A DNA stretch of 64,000 bases from Buddleja alternifolia (taxonomy: Eukaryota; Streptophyta; Magnoliopsida; Lamiales; Scrophulariaceae). The notes beneath the pieces were generated by a model. It ran no database searches. It was not told the DNA's origin and was given only the letters and a program-made list of their open reading frames with translations. Both the position numbers and the translations under genes were made by a program. The stretch covers positions 33,214,814 through 33,278,813 of the forward strand of contig CM033392.1 of NCBI GenBank assembly GCA_019426215.1, written 5' to 3'. Of this stretch, positions 1 through 9,838 are shown in pieces (position 1 is the stretch's first letter; every line of letters starts with the position of its first letter).

Positions 1-1606
1 TTCCTACATCATTTCCTATAAGTAGAATGTCATCCACATATAGTACTAAGAACGAGAGTTTGCTCCCACTAGTCTTCTTGTAGACACATGGTTCATCTTC
101 ATTCTTGATGAAGCCATATCCCTTAACTTCTTCATCAAAATGGAGATTCCAGCTTCTAGATGCTTACTTGAGACCGTAAATAGACCTCTCAAGTTTACGT
201 ACTTTATGGATATCGGACTCGGACACAATACCCTTTGGCTGTTCCATATAGATATCCTCCTCGAGGAATCCATTTAGAAAGGCCGTTTTGACATCCATTT
301 GCCATATCTCATAATCTTAGTATGCAGCTATGGATAACAGAATTCGTATGGACTTTATCATAGCCACGGGCGAAAAGGTTTCTTGATAGTCAATTCCTTC
401 TCGTTGACTATACCCTTTCGCTACGAGCCTGGCTTTAAAGCTGTCAACCTTGCCATCACTACATCTGTTCAAAACATGAGCAGCGGTAAGGAGCGCGTAT
501 CCCCACAACGAAATGGGTAAATCAGTGTAACTAAGCATGGAATGAACCATGTCCAACAATGTTTGATTCCTTCACTCGACTACTCCATTCAGTTGAGGAG
601 TTGCTGGTGGTGTTAGTTGTAACATTATTCCTTGTTGTCTTAGAAATTCATCAAACTCGGCACTCATATATTCTCCTCCACGATCCAATCATAGAGTTTT
701 TGTATTTTGCCCAGTTTGATTTTCTACTAAGGCCTTGAACTCTTTGAATCTTTCAAAGGATTCAGACTTATGCTTCATCAGATACACTAGATCAAATCTT
801 GAATAGTCGTCAGTGAAAGTGACGAAGTAATAGAAACCTCCACGAGCCATTTCTCCAAATGGTCCGCAGACATCGGTATGCACTAACCCTAAGACTTGCG
901 TAGACCTTTCAAAAGTCCCTGTGAAGGGGGATCTAGCCATCTTGCCTAAGAGATATGATTCACAAGTAGGAATAGGGTCCGACCCTAGTGAGCTTAAAAG
1001 CCCATCTTTTCCCATTTTGTGGATCTTGTGCTCTTCGGCATGGCCTAGTCTAAGATGCCACTTAAGTCTTAAGTTAGTTTCTTACCTACCACGTTTACGT
1101 GTTACAACATTAACATCAGATGAATTACAGACATTTAAATAATACAAACCATTAACTAAACATGCATTGCCAACTAATTTATGTCCATAATAAATGTCGC
1201 AATTTAATTTAGAAAAACGGAATGTATATCCAATCTTAACTAAGATAGGAATAGATACAACGTTCTTAAGCCACTTGGGCAAAACCAAAACATTATCTAA
1301 AAACAGTAAATGTCCAGAATTCAAATAAAGAGAAGTAGATCTGATCCTAGTAGCTGCGACGCTTTCCCCGCTGCCTACTTTGATCATCACTTCTTCTCGG
1401 CCCAGCTTTCTACTTCTCTGTAGATCCTGATCCAAACAACAAACATGGGCACTAGCCCCTGAGACCAGAATCCACGAAGTAGAAAATATGGTCATAGAAC
1501 AGTTAGTTTCAAAAAATAATAGTTCCATACCTTGTGCGCCTTTGCCTAATTTGGGACAGTTTCTCTTCCAGTGGCCAAGCTCACCGCAGTCGAGACATCT
1601 TTCCAT
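1..1606 (-). pseudogene. pol: copia pol remnant of element A (zinc knuckle, protease, integrase, start of RT)
   Basis: In minus-strand order: a CX2CX4HX4C zinc knuckle (CLDCGELGHWKRNC, about 1597-1556), a protease region, GAG-pre-integrase, an integrase core fragment (1015-689 and 559 onward), then reverse transcriptase reaching the YVDD box at 29-40. The protease catalytic Asp is replaced by Val at 1463-1465 (VSGASAHV where DSGASAHV is expected). In-frame stops lie near 1081, in the CGA-derived TGA near 690, and inside RT. At about 456-462 integrase is fused in frame to RT, skipping roughly 640 bp that element B retains at about 42376-43012. Cannot encode a working polyprotein. Confidence 0.85.
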
Positions 1607-1649
1607 TTTCTTAGGTCCTTTGCTCTTGTAAAACCCTTTAGCCTTTCCC

Positions 1650-2360
1650 TTACCCTTCTTGGTACCCCCCTTGAGCTCGAAGCTCGCCAGACTTTTTCTT
1701 GTTCTTCTTCTTCTTAGACTTTTTGGGTCCAGAAGAGATGACCAAGGTAGTTTCCTTTCCCTTTGGTTTCATTTGAGATTGTGCAGTAACCAACTTGTTC
1801 ATTAGCCCAGCTAAATTGCAATATATCTCATTGCAGTTAAAGTTAACCACAAATTGGGAGAAGAAATCAGGAAGAGACTGCAAGATTAAGTCAGTTTGTA
1901 GGGTGGCATTCATGGTGAATTCGAGAACTTCCAATTTCTCGATCCTCGAAATCATTTTGAGGACATGATCACCAACCTTCTCACTTTCTTTCATCTTGGC
2001 TCCGAAGAGCTCTTTTGATATCTCATATCGTGCAGTTCGACTATGCTCTCCATAGAGCTCTACCAGGTGAGCTAGGATAGCTCTTGCGGTGGGCATCTTA
2101 TCATGTGACCTTTGAAGATCATTAGTCATAGATCCCACCGTGTATCCTCTCACCCCGAGGTCGTCCTTAACCCATTTTTCATGGGCTTGGACCTCTTCCT
2201 CGTTGGCACGTGTTCTAGCAGGAGCCGCCGGGATATCAGCCTCCAAGACATATCCCAGTGATTCCATGTTGAGGACAATCCTCAAATTTCTAAGTCAGTC
2301 CACATAATTGGGTCCAGTCAGAGTATTCTTTTCGAGTAGAATTGAAAGTGGGTTTGTCAT
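1650..2360 (-). pseudogene. gag: copia gag remnant of element A
   Basis: The start codon is at 2358-2360, preceded by the same leader as elements B and E (MTNPLSILLEKNTLTGP). After 21 codons a Trp codon (TGG in element B near 40510) is TGA at about 2295-2297, so only a 21-residue peptide could be made from this start. The frame then stays open from 2285 to 1650 and shows the retrotransposon gag core (DLQRSHDKMPTARAILAHLV) and a Lys-rich C-terminal end. The zinc knuckle lies in another frame (1606 onward), so a frameshift separates gag from pol here. Confidence 0.85.
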
Positions 2361-2571
2361 ATTTGAGAGAGATAAACGAGAAAATGACTGCAGAAATAAA
2401 CCAGATTTATTAGATTACTTGTTTTGATTTAACCAAGAAAAATTAAGGACTTAAAATTTATCTTAGCTCCCACTAAATTTTTTGAATCCCACACTCCCAT
2501 GTGAAAATCGGGAATCATCATTGGCATCGATTCCACAGCAGGTATTGAAGTCCTCAATTAATTAAATAGGT

Positions 2572-2774
2572 TGCAACCTAAATGGTTTCTGGCCCATTAA
2601 TTATTTGAAGTGATATCTAATATCAATTTATCCAATAAATATTTCAATACGTTTCCCCATAGTTCACCAAACCGCAACCCATTCGATTTCTAGGTTCATG
2701 AACTACCCGAGTTTATCCCACTAACTCCTATAGTCTAGCATTTCAATTTCACCTTACAACCGAACAAGTTTCTG
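2572..2774 (-). repeat. Triple leader motif of element A
   Basis: Three copies of a motif of the form CAGAAACCTGTTCGGTTGC, in reverse complement at about 2756-2774, 2674-2692 (degenerate) and 2572-2590. They lie roughly 80-100 bp apart, upstream of gag. The same triplet with similar spacing occurs in elements B (36315-36517) and E (55312-55514). Role unknown; the place between primer site and gag is where packaging or dimerisation signals lie in retroelements, which is only an inference. Confidence 0.6.
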
Positions 2775-2895
2775 GGGTGAAATATGTTTCGATTAATGCA
2801 TTTACATGCACTTTATAAAGTTTCAAATTATTTCTAAATGTATAACTCCCATAACTGAGAAGCATTACACATTTATAGTAATTCTAATTTTAGAA

Positions 2896-2900
2896 AGCTT
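2896..2900. repeat. Target site duplication AGCTT, left copy (SIRE element)
   Basis: AGCTT immediately precedes the LTR at 2901 and recurs at 17690-17694 immediately after the other LTR. This perfect 5-bp duplication is the normal size for Ty1/copia integration. Confidence 0.95.
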
Positions 2901-4727
2901 TGTTGGTCCCAAGTGGTATACGAAAGGGTCTAGAAGGGGGGGGGGGGGTTGAATAGACCCTGAAGTCTTTTTCGACTTCTAAAAATTCGTATCACTTTGA
3001 AGTATTTGAACGCTCGGAAAGCTTTGAGCGCTGGGTGCGGCGCTTGAGAGATAATGACTTAAGCGCTAGTTTCAGGCGTTTGGGAAAAGTTAACTTAGAC
3101 TTGGTGATTTCAACACTTGCCAAAGTAGGGCAGAGTTTAGTCACTAAATCAGGGTTAGCACAGCGGAAGTATTTTATAGCTTAGCGTTCGGTTTGTTAAT
3201 CAAAAGTAGTCGCTTAGTTGTTTTAAAACTTTATCAGAATGTATGCAATATGAAAAGTAAAGCAGTAAAACAATAAATGCTTAAAGAGGTAAATGACACA
3301 AGATATTTGTAAGGTTCACTGGGTGATGTAATCCCAGCTACGTCCTTCTTCTCCTTTTATCAGGGAGGTTTTCCACTATGATGATTATCGAAGAGTCACA
3401 CAGAGACTTCTACAAGATAGAGGGAGATTGGATATGATCTCGAAACTCCTTGGTCACACAGATTTCAGCTCCACTAAAGACCTTCTATCCCCTTACTTCT
3501 TTCACTCAGAAATGGTGCAAGTTACACTTGATCTCGGAACTCCTTGGTCACACAGATTTCAGCTCCAGTAGAGATCAACTTCAACAAGCTTCTTTTACAC
3601 AAAAATATTGCTTGTAAGTCAACAAGCTTTCTCACTCAGATGAAAGGTGTTGATGGTTTTGGTCACGGGTTTGTTTGTTTTTGGAAAGTTCAAACAACTT
3701 GGAGATATCTCAATGGTAGTGTAGGTCCTTCTTAAAAAGAGATTTGAGATATGGGTGACTGTCTAGGAATGTATTTAAGAAAGCTTAAAAAGGTTTCGGC
3801 TCTGGAGTGTATAAGCTCTTTTTAAAACAATTCAGCAACGTTTTGGACCCTTTTTATTATTTTTACGTCTAGATGTTTTTCTATATCTATCTCTATTGTC
3901 CCTTTTGCTGAAAAGGTTATATATAGATTGTTATGAGATTTTGTCCGTTGGACACGGTTGGAGTCTCGTTTCCCTAAACATTCCATGAGTTCTGACAATC
4001 CTAACTTTGGGTATATTTAATTGGTTAGGCATGGTCTTAGTTTCATAAATCTGATAGACTCGGTCAAAGATATGGCTTGCCCATAAGTTGTAGTGCTTAT
4101 ATTTTAATAGCACTTATCCGACTTTTGATGCATCTTGTTTTATTTCCGTTTGGGAATAATTTCCGTTGATTCATGCATCTTTGATAACTTGGGTTTGAAT
4201 CTTCAGGTTACGCTTGGAGAACTAGGCGTTTGAGCCTTTGGAGTTTAGGCTTCTTGAAAGTAGTCTTCTTTGTTAATCAGACGCTTGAGAGAGGTCACAA
4301 TCTTTGCCCGATTCTTTAGACGCTTGTCCTTTCACTTTATCTTTGATAGACTCACTCAGAATTCTATCATTGACTTAGTGTTAAGTACTTGGTCTAAGGT
4401 CCATAACAAATCTTGAGCGCTGAGTTCGTAACCCGGGATAGTCTTTTAGCGTTTGACGGACGCTTGAGACTAATCTTTATCTTTACTGTTTCTTCAGACG
4501 CTTGATCTTCAACTTCATCACTTGGTAGGCTCACGCAGAATTCTTCTAGTGATTTAGTATCACATTCTTAGTCTAAACTCTATAAAAATACAAGTCTAGT
4601 TTAAAAACACGAGCTTTCAGGCGCTTACATATTTGTTCTATGAAAGCTTTTATATTTTACATTTCTTGGGGTCTAACATGAAGTCCTATTTGTCATCATC
4701 AAAACATCTAACATGAAATTCCTAACA
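2901..4727 (-). mobile_element. 3' LTR of the SIRE element
   Basis: 1827 bp, TGTT...AACA ends, matching 15867-17689 almost throughout. It contains a run of 13 G (2936-2948; C on the sense strand) near the element-sense 3' end of the LTR, and a direct repeat of about 100 bp (3437-3560) built on a GATCTCGGAACTCC core. Many CGCTTGA words occur (for example 3040-3047, 4281-4288, 4460-4467, 4498-4505). The TATA position reads TATATATA rather than the TATAAATA of the 5' LTR. Small ORFs inside this LTR also appear at the same place in the other LTR and are not genes. Confidence 0.95.
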
Positions 4728-4741
4728 ATTTCCCCCTTTTT
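4728..4741 (-). promoter_or_regulatory. Polypurine tract of the SIRE element
   Basis: On the minus strand AAAAAGGGGGAAAT abuts the LTR start TGTTAGGAAT. This is the expected place and composition for the plus-strand primer of reverse transcription. Confidence 0.85.
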
Positions 4742-4917
4742 GATGATGGCAATACCTGTTTAGTTCAAGCGTTAGATACCTAAAGTATGAGTTAGCGTAG
4801 GTTAGTAAGTTAGTTTGAGCTTCAACGAGATGTTTCAGCTGTAAAATGCATTTTATATATATCTTTCATAGTACAAGCATTTTACAACTGAAGTGAAAGA
4901 ATCATAAGTAAACAAAA

Positions 4918-5440
4918 TCAAGATCGTGATTTGATCTTGTATCTCTTAGTCATTTCAGCACAGATTGCTTCAGTTATCTGATCTTCTAGCGTCATCATCG
5001 CTGCATGATCTTTACTGATTATATGTTTGTTTTCTTTTACTTGTCGTGCCTTGAAGGTAATGAGCTGCTTATCCCATTCCTCTGGACTGATGCCTATGTA
5101 TCGTAAGCAAATTCTAAAGGTTTGGTCAAAGTCAGACATTTTTCGCTCTAAGGCTAAGACTGCTGGATCAGATGGTTCTGGAATTGACGCTCTGAGAAGA
5201 GGAATATCAAATTGTTCAAGCAGTGCTCTTGAAGGTAATGGAAGATTTGGATAGAGCACTCTTGGGGTTTCCTTTTTATTGGACGCTCCCACCGAGGTAG
5301 TTACCCAAGAAGGATAGGGATACCTTGGCTCTGTACTTAGTGTGAGGGAAGTATCAATATGGTGACGCTTGGATGTTGGAGGAGGATCTTGATCTTTAGA
5401 TGTTGAAGATTTCCTCTTTTCTCCCTTCTTTTCCCCTTAT
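4918..5440 (-). pseudogene. SIRE third ORF, C-terminal part, out of frame
   Basis: An open frame upstream of the Met at 5292 continues the Lys/Ser-rich tail of the preceding segment after a one-base shift in a purine run near 5430-5440. It ends at 4918 with a charged, probably helical tail rich in Lys, Glu and Met (MSDFDQTFRICLRYIG region). No catalytic motif or membrane segment is seen. It ends about 175 bp before the polypurine tract. I read it as the original C-terminus of the large ORF starting at 8720. Confidence 0.6.
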
Positions 5441-6878
5441 TGCCATCATCAGTCTGTATGAAATGCTGAGTAAGAAGACTGACTTGAGTAGCAATCTGAG
5501 CGACAGAGGCTTCAAGAGTGGTCAGACGCTGGTCAAAGTGTTCTTTCATGACCAGTAGTTGAGCGTGATTAGCGTTTGTAAGAGAGGTCTCAAGAGCCGT
5601 GAAACGGTGGTTTAGATCATTTGTTAAAGCCACATGACTTGCCTGAGTAGCTGTAGATAGTTGCTGTATTTGAGTGAGGCATTCAGTCATGGACGCTTGA
5701 GCGTCGGGAACCGCAGTGCTAATGTGAGGCTTAAAACGGGATGTGTGTTTGAGAGATTCAATAGGTACTTGATAATTAGGATCAAATACTGTTCCTCGAA
5801 GCTCTGGGGCACTGTTGGACTCGGTGGATGCAGTAGAGTCGGATTCAGTTGGACTGGGGGGATTAGGCGCTTGAGGTAATTCTAATAAGCGCTCAGGAGC
5901 AGGTAACGTGTCAGCTGGTGCTGCAGTAGATTCTGACTCTATACGGCTAAAGTCCGTAAATCGAAAGTCTAAGCTGGCAAACGGCTTATCTGCATATGGA
6001 TATGTAGCAGTCTGTAGAAGTTCATTCAAATGTAGAGTGGGGAGATAAGTACCTTGAATGAACGTTTTGATAGGACTATCCAGGGCCCTGATATACATTG
6101 GCCCGAGGATATCCAGCACATGAGTGGGAAAGATTTTGGAGGGCGCTTGGCAGATGGAGAATAAGGCATCTGGGCAATATTGTTGTGAGAAGCCAATTAG
6201 CCGATCTGTTGGGAGAGTCTTCGGTTTCCGAGAGTCGGGAACGTAGAGCCTGTAATACTCTTCCAAGTATGGGTAGATGGCTGAAGCAAGCGCTTGAGTT
6301 CTTTCCAGCAGCGACAAAACAAAATCATAGTGACTTAAGACTTCTTGTCTAATAGACGGAAGAAGTGGATATCCTCTGAAAGGATTGATCCGAGAGCCAT
6401 TCCACTGTCGCAGATTTTCTGTGAAGATTTTGTCGAATAGGGAGACTGGAGGCATAATTGTCATCATGAGAGAAAAGTTGTCTGCACAGTGGCTAGGGTT
6501 GAAGTTCAGACAGGATGGGGGAGAAGAACCGCTGGTGGACGCTTGATCAGCAAAGCGTAGAGAAGAGTTAGCCAGTTTGTGCAACGCTTGTCTTAAACGG
6601 TGTTCAGGTTGGTGGCGGATCAGAGGCAGCTTCAGAACTGGTCCAAGTCTATGTTGGCGCTGCTTGAGCATGTATCGTGCAAATTTGTTCTTTTTATCAT
6701 GAATCCCTATTCTGAACAGATAGGGAGCGCTAACCAATTCTTCAAATTTATACGTGTCACCCATGTAAGCTTCAGCCCATTTTACCTCAATCATGCAGTA
6801 CTCAGTTCCTGCATTAAGTATAGCACGTAATCCTTGGTGATGAATATCACAGATGGACTCAAAACGATACCTGTCTGG
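5337..6878 (-). pseudogene. SIRE third ORF, middle part, after an in-frame stop
   Basis: This is in the same frame as the upstream 613-aa segment and separated from it by a single TAA at 6879-6881; the frame is otherwise open on both sides. From the Met at 6794 it encodes 485 aa. First comes a segment rich in Leu, Arg and Pro, then a Ser/Thr/Pro/Glu-rich acidic stretch (about residues 280-330). A probable coiled coil follows (about 375-450, heptad-like Leu/Val/Ala positions around ALTNDLNHRFTALETSL) and a short basic tail. Frequent CAAGCG codon pairs (Gln-Ala) coincide with the element-wide motif. No signal peptide or transmembrane helix is visible, which argues against an envelope glycoprotein. 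Confidence 0.65.
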
Positions 6879-8720
6879 TTAGTAGTTAGCGTTCCAGACG
6901 CAGTCAAAATAGGCATCGGTTTCTAGTTGAATCATCTCGGTCAGTGAAGCTGGACGCTCACCGGCATGTACTCCTTTATTTTTCCACAAGAGGAGAGGAT
7001 TAGCTGAGCGCTTGTTTTCCATGCTATTTACCAGTGTTGGGGAGTGACAATAGCCTTCTCTGTTTAGTAGCTTTTCCGTTGGGTTCACAAGCTGATCCTG
7101 ACGCTCATAGACTCTGATGTTGTAGTCTCTGAGAGCGAAGCCAGGGGGTTTGCGTGTCCCACAGTCCAGAGAAGAAGCTTTATCAGCTGGGGTCAATGCT
7201 GGGTTAGATAGAGTGTTGCGTACAGCTAGATCAAATTTTATGAGCTTGGCGATATCATTCTCAGCATTGATAAGACTTTCTTCATTATATCCTGTAGGTA
7301 GGAAAGGTTCTGCGGGCGCTGGAGGGAAATAATTGACGGAGTGAGCGATGGTCTTGAAGGGATCCAGCTTGAAGAAATGTCGATGTATCACAACATCGTT
7401 AGCATCGCTCTGACCTTCTAAGCGTGCCTCTGTTGTACTTGGTAATGCAAGCAATGGTTGAACCCCTGGGATTTCAGGTTCATCAGGCTCGAGATTTGTA
7501 GAGTCGATGGCAGCTTCATGGGCGATGGCCACAATATTGGCCATATCAACATCCAGATGGACATCAACTGGTGGTTCAAAGGATGATATCGGAGTAGCAG
7601 CTATGGCTTGGTCGCTTGGAGTGTGTGTAGCCTTAGAAGAAATGGCAGTAGTTGGACGCTTACGTCTCTTGAAGATACGCTTCACATTTATCCCTTCGGC
7701 TGGGCACGCTTGAGTCTGTGGAACAGTTGGTTCTCCAAAGTCGATATTTTTGAGGACCTTTTCCAGATCCTTCCGACTAATGAGGGGTATAGAGTCCTCG
7801 TCTTCTTCATCACTTTTGATAGGTTGAGCCTTGGGCTTTCGAGGAGCCCGTTTCTTTGTGACAGTGGGACGCTTCACATTACGTTTAGCCTTCTCCTGAT
7901 CTGGGCGCTCAGTCTCCTCATTTGATGCTGCACGTACAACTTGACGCTCAGAGAGAGGTCTAGCGGCACCTCCAACCTTGGGTGGATTGAAGAGATTGTT
8001 GATGATTCTTGGCCCATAGAACTTATGCTTGGCCACGGCGACTCCGGCTGAAGAGGTGCACTTTGCTCGGAAAATTAGATCACTTAAAACTAGGCCATAA
8101 GGTCTGTTTGAAGTGCGTAGACTGTCTCTGAATCGGCTGAATATATAGGCGCTCCAGTTGATTTTTATCTTGAGCAAGATAGCAGTCATCATCTGGAACT
8201 GGGTTGGGCTGATTTTGTCAAAGGTTCCTACTCTGCATTCAATGTTTTTACTGCAGAAATCAGCTAAGACTCGATACCTGTTCACTATATCTTTCTTCTC
8301 AAAGTACGGTTTGTATGGAACACCATCGTAGGCGCTAATCTGAGTCCAGACTTCTTGAATTTGTTCCTCAGTGATAGTGTCTAAAGTCGCTCCGTCGTTA
8401 GGTAGAGAGAAATTTTGGGCAATAGAGGCCGCAGAGAGAGTGAACGTCTTTGATTCCGTCTTGAGGGCAGGAAACAAACAGGTGATGGAAGTCTCATCGT
8501 CAGACAGACTAGCATTTCTCCAGAAATATTCTAATTCTTCAGGAAACATGTACGAGTGTTTGGTAAGAAATTTCTGAAGCCCAGCCTCTGCTACAGAGTC
8601 CATTATTTCCGTTAAATCAATTTGGGGGTTTTCATAGAGAAACTTCCAATCGATTATAAGGCCTTCAGTGATCTTAACAATAACTTCAGTGGTTTCAGCA
8701 GTAGCTTTCTTGGGCGCCAT
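6879..8720 (-). CDS. SIRE third ORF, N-terminal part (plant transposon-associated protein, unknown function)
   Basis: 613 aa from the Met at 8718-8720 (MAPKKATAETTE); the frame extends 23 codons further upstream to a Met at 8789, but that extension is not needed. The first 230 residues are a compact region with features seen in proteins annotated only as putative plant transposon protein domains (NRYRVLADFCSKNIE, INWSAYIFSRFRDSLRT). This is followed by a basic stretch (KRPTVTKKRAPRKPKAQP, possible nuclear localisation), an acidic run (SDEEDEDS), and a low-complexity Pro/Ala/Thr region. It lies between pol and the 3' LTR, where SIRE elements carry their so-called env-like ORF. The segment ends at one TAA inside an otherwise open frame, so the original protein was longer. 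Function unknown. Confidence 0.7.
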   Translation of the reverse strand: MAPKKATAETTEVIVKITEGLIIDWKFLYENPQIDLTEIMDSVAEAGLQKFLTKHSYMFPEELEYFWRNASLSDDETSITCLFPALKTESKTFTLSAASIAQNFSLPNDGATLDTITEEQIQEVWTQISAYDGVPYKPYFEKKDIVNRYRVLADFCSKNIECRVGTFDKISPTQFQMMTAILLKIKINWSAYIFSRFRDSLRTSNRPYGLVLSDLIFRAKCTSSAGVAVAKHKFYGPRIINNLFNPPKVGGAARPLSERQVVRAASNEETERPDQEKAKRNVKRPTVTKKRAPRKPKAQPIKSDEEDEDSIPLISRKDLEKVLKNIDFGEPTVPQTQACPAEGINVKRIFKRRKRPTTAISSKATHTPSDQAIAATPISSFEPPVDVHLDVDMANIVAIAHEAAIDSTNLEPDEPEIPGVQPLLALPSTTEARLEGQSDANDVVIHRHFFKLDPFKTIAHSVNYFPPAPAEPFLPTGYNEESLINAENDIAKLIKFDLAVRNTLSNPALTPADKASSLDCGTRKPPGFALRDYNIRVYERQDQLVNPTEKLLNREGYCHSPTLVNSMENKRSANPLLLWKNKGVHAGERPASLTEMIQLETDAYFDCVWNANY

Positions 8721-8789
8721 TAGTGAGAAGTAGACAGAGATTAAGAATGAAAACTTTGTTTTTGAGAGAGAGAGATTTTTCTTGCACAA

Positions 8790-9838
8790 ATGAAAGAGAG
8801 TGCAAGAGAGATTATGTTCTGCAGAGGTGTGTTTTGAAATACTACAATTTGAATGTTTTTGTGTTTGAAGGTTGAGATGTTGACACGTGGAGGAGTATAA
8901 ATCTCAGCCATTAAAATACGACTGTGGACGTGAATTTAGATTTAATAAGCACGGTTACTTTTAGTAACAACCACATATACTATTTTGACGTCCGATTAAA
9001 AGTTTGAAACAGAGACTTTTGATATACTGAAAGTGATACGTGTGCCCATGAAAAGCGGACACGTATTTTATGAAAACTGTTCGGGAACCATAATTTTGAA
9101 CAACTATTCAAATACCAGCCAAAAATTTGTTAGAGTGTCCGGACCTATTCAGAAGAGAATGACGCTTGAAACAATTCAGTGTTATGTTGACGCTTGAGAA
9201 TCTTGAGGTTCTCTTTCAAGTAACATTTTGTGCTTTAGCGGTCATCGTAACATATAGAATTATTCTTTTCAGGGTGTGTATGAGGACACAGTTTCCCAGT
9301 ACTTATCATTATGTCTTGGTAGTAGTGTTTTACTTTTGGTTTAAAATATTCAGCGCTGGTTGTATTCGTCTAAGATACATGGTAATTGTACTTACGGGTG
9401 TACATGTGCTGAACCATCTTTGAAAAACGTGATGAATACCCATGGGTTTTCTTGAGCGAAAGGTGAGGAATGTCAAGTCAGCATTAATTGCATTGATTGA
9501 CTAATCCACTTTCTCGTTTTAGCGTAGGGTAATGTACGCTTGCTTTTAAAGGAGCTTTTTATTAAGCACTTTAGCTGGGAATAAAGCTGAGCGTTCAGTT
9601 TATTTTGAAAGAAGTACAGACGCTAAGAAAGATTTGTGTAATAAGCGTCCGAATGATTTAAGTGTATGGTGCTAAGTGCGTATGACCGATGCAAGGGAAA
9701 ACATTTTTTTGGTCATATTCACTTAAGTATAGTTAGCTCTTTTAAGGTTCCCCCTATGTAGGTTCCCCATAAATTACATAAAATAAAGTGGATTCCCCCT
9801 AAATTTCATGCCTAACAAAAGTATGATGTTTCGAATGA
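8790..9838 (-). other. Spacer between pol and the third ORF of the SIRE element
   Basis: No coding frame is convincing. It contains two CGCTTGA words close together (9161-9168, 9189-9196). Next to the pol stop lie three purine blocks on the minus strand (complement of 9746-9758, 9761-9774 and 9790-9807), each with four or five G flanked by A. It may hold a promoter or splice site for the third ORF, but I see no decisive signal. Confidence 0.5.
9746..9807 (-). promoter_or_regulatory. Three polypurine-tract-like blocks just downstream of pol
   Basis: On the minus strand three AGGGGGAA- or TGGGGAAC-type tracts occur within 62 bp, 30-90 bp after the pol stop. The true polypurine tract is 5 kb away at 4728-4741. 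Extra tracts could act as internal plus-strand primers; this is inference. Confidence 0.45.

Larger units (their letters stand above)
1..2900 (-). mobile_element. Ty1/copia element A, internal region, left segment (cut by window edge and by the SIRE insertion)
   Basis: Read on the minus strand this holds the end of the element's leader (2900 to 2361), gag (from 2360) and pol running off the window at base 1. It joins 17690-21074 once the SIRE element at 2901-17689 is removed; the AGCTT duplication at 2896-2900 and 17690-17694 marks that insertion. It is closely related to element B (plus strand, 33895-61537), which served as the comparison for every defect noted. It is an old, inactive copy with several stops, a frameshift and an internal deletion. 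Confidence 0.9.

Noticed and set aside
46..273. 75-aa minus-strand ORF
   Set aside because: Shadow frame across the RT region of element A; the true RT frame (YVDD at 29-40) runs beside it.
3544..3735. 63-aa ORF, repeated at 16506-16697
   Set aside because: Same place in both SIRE LTRs; preserved because the LTRs are nearly identical, with no domain content.
7150..7925. Plus-strand ORFs of 60-105 aa
   Set aside because: Antisense shadows of the SIRE third ORF.
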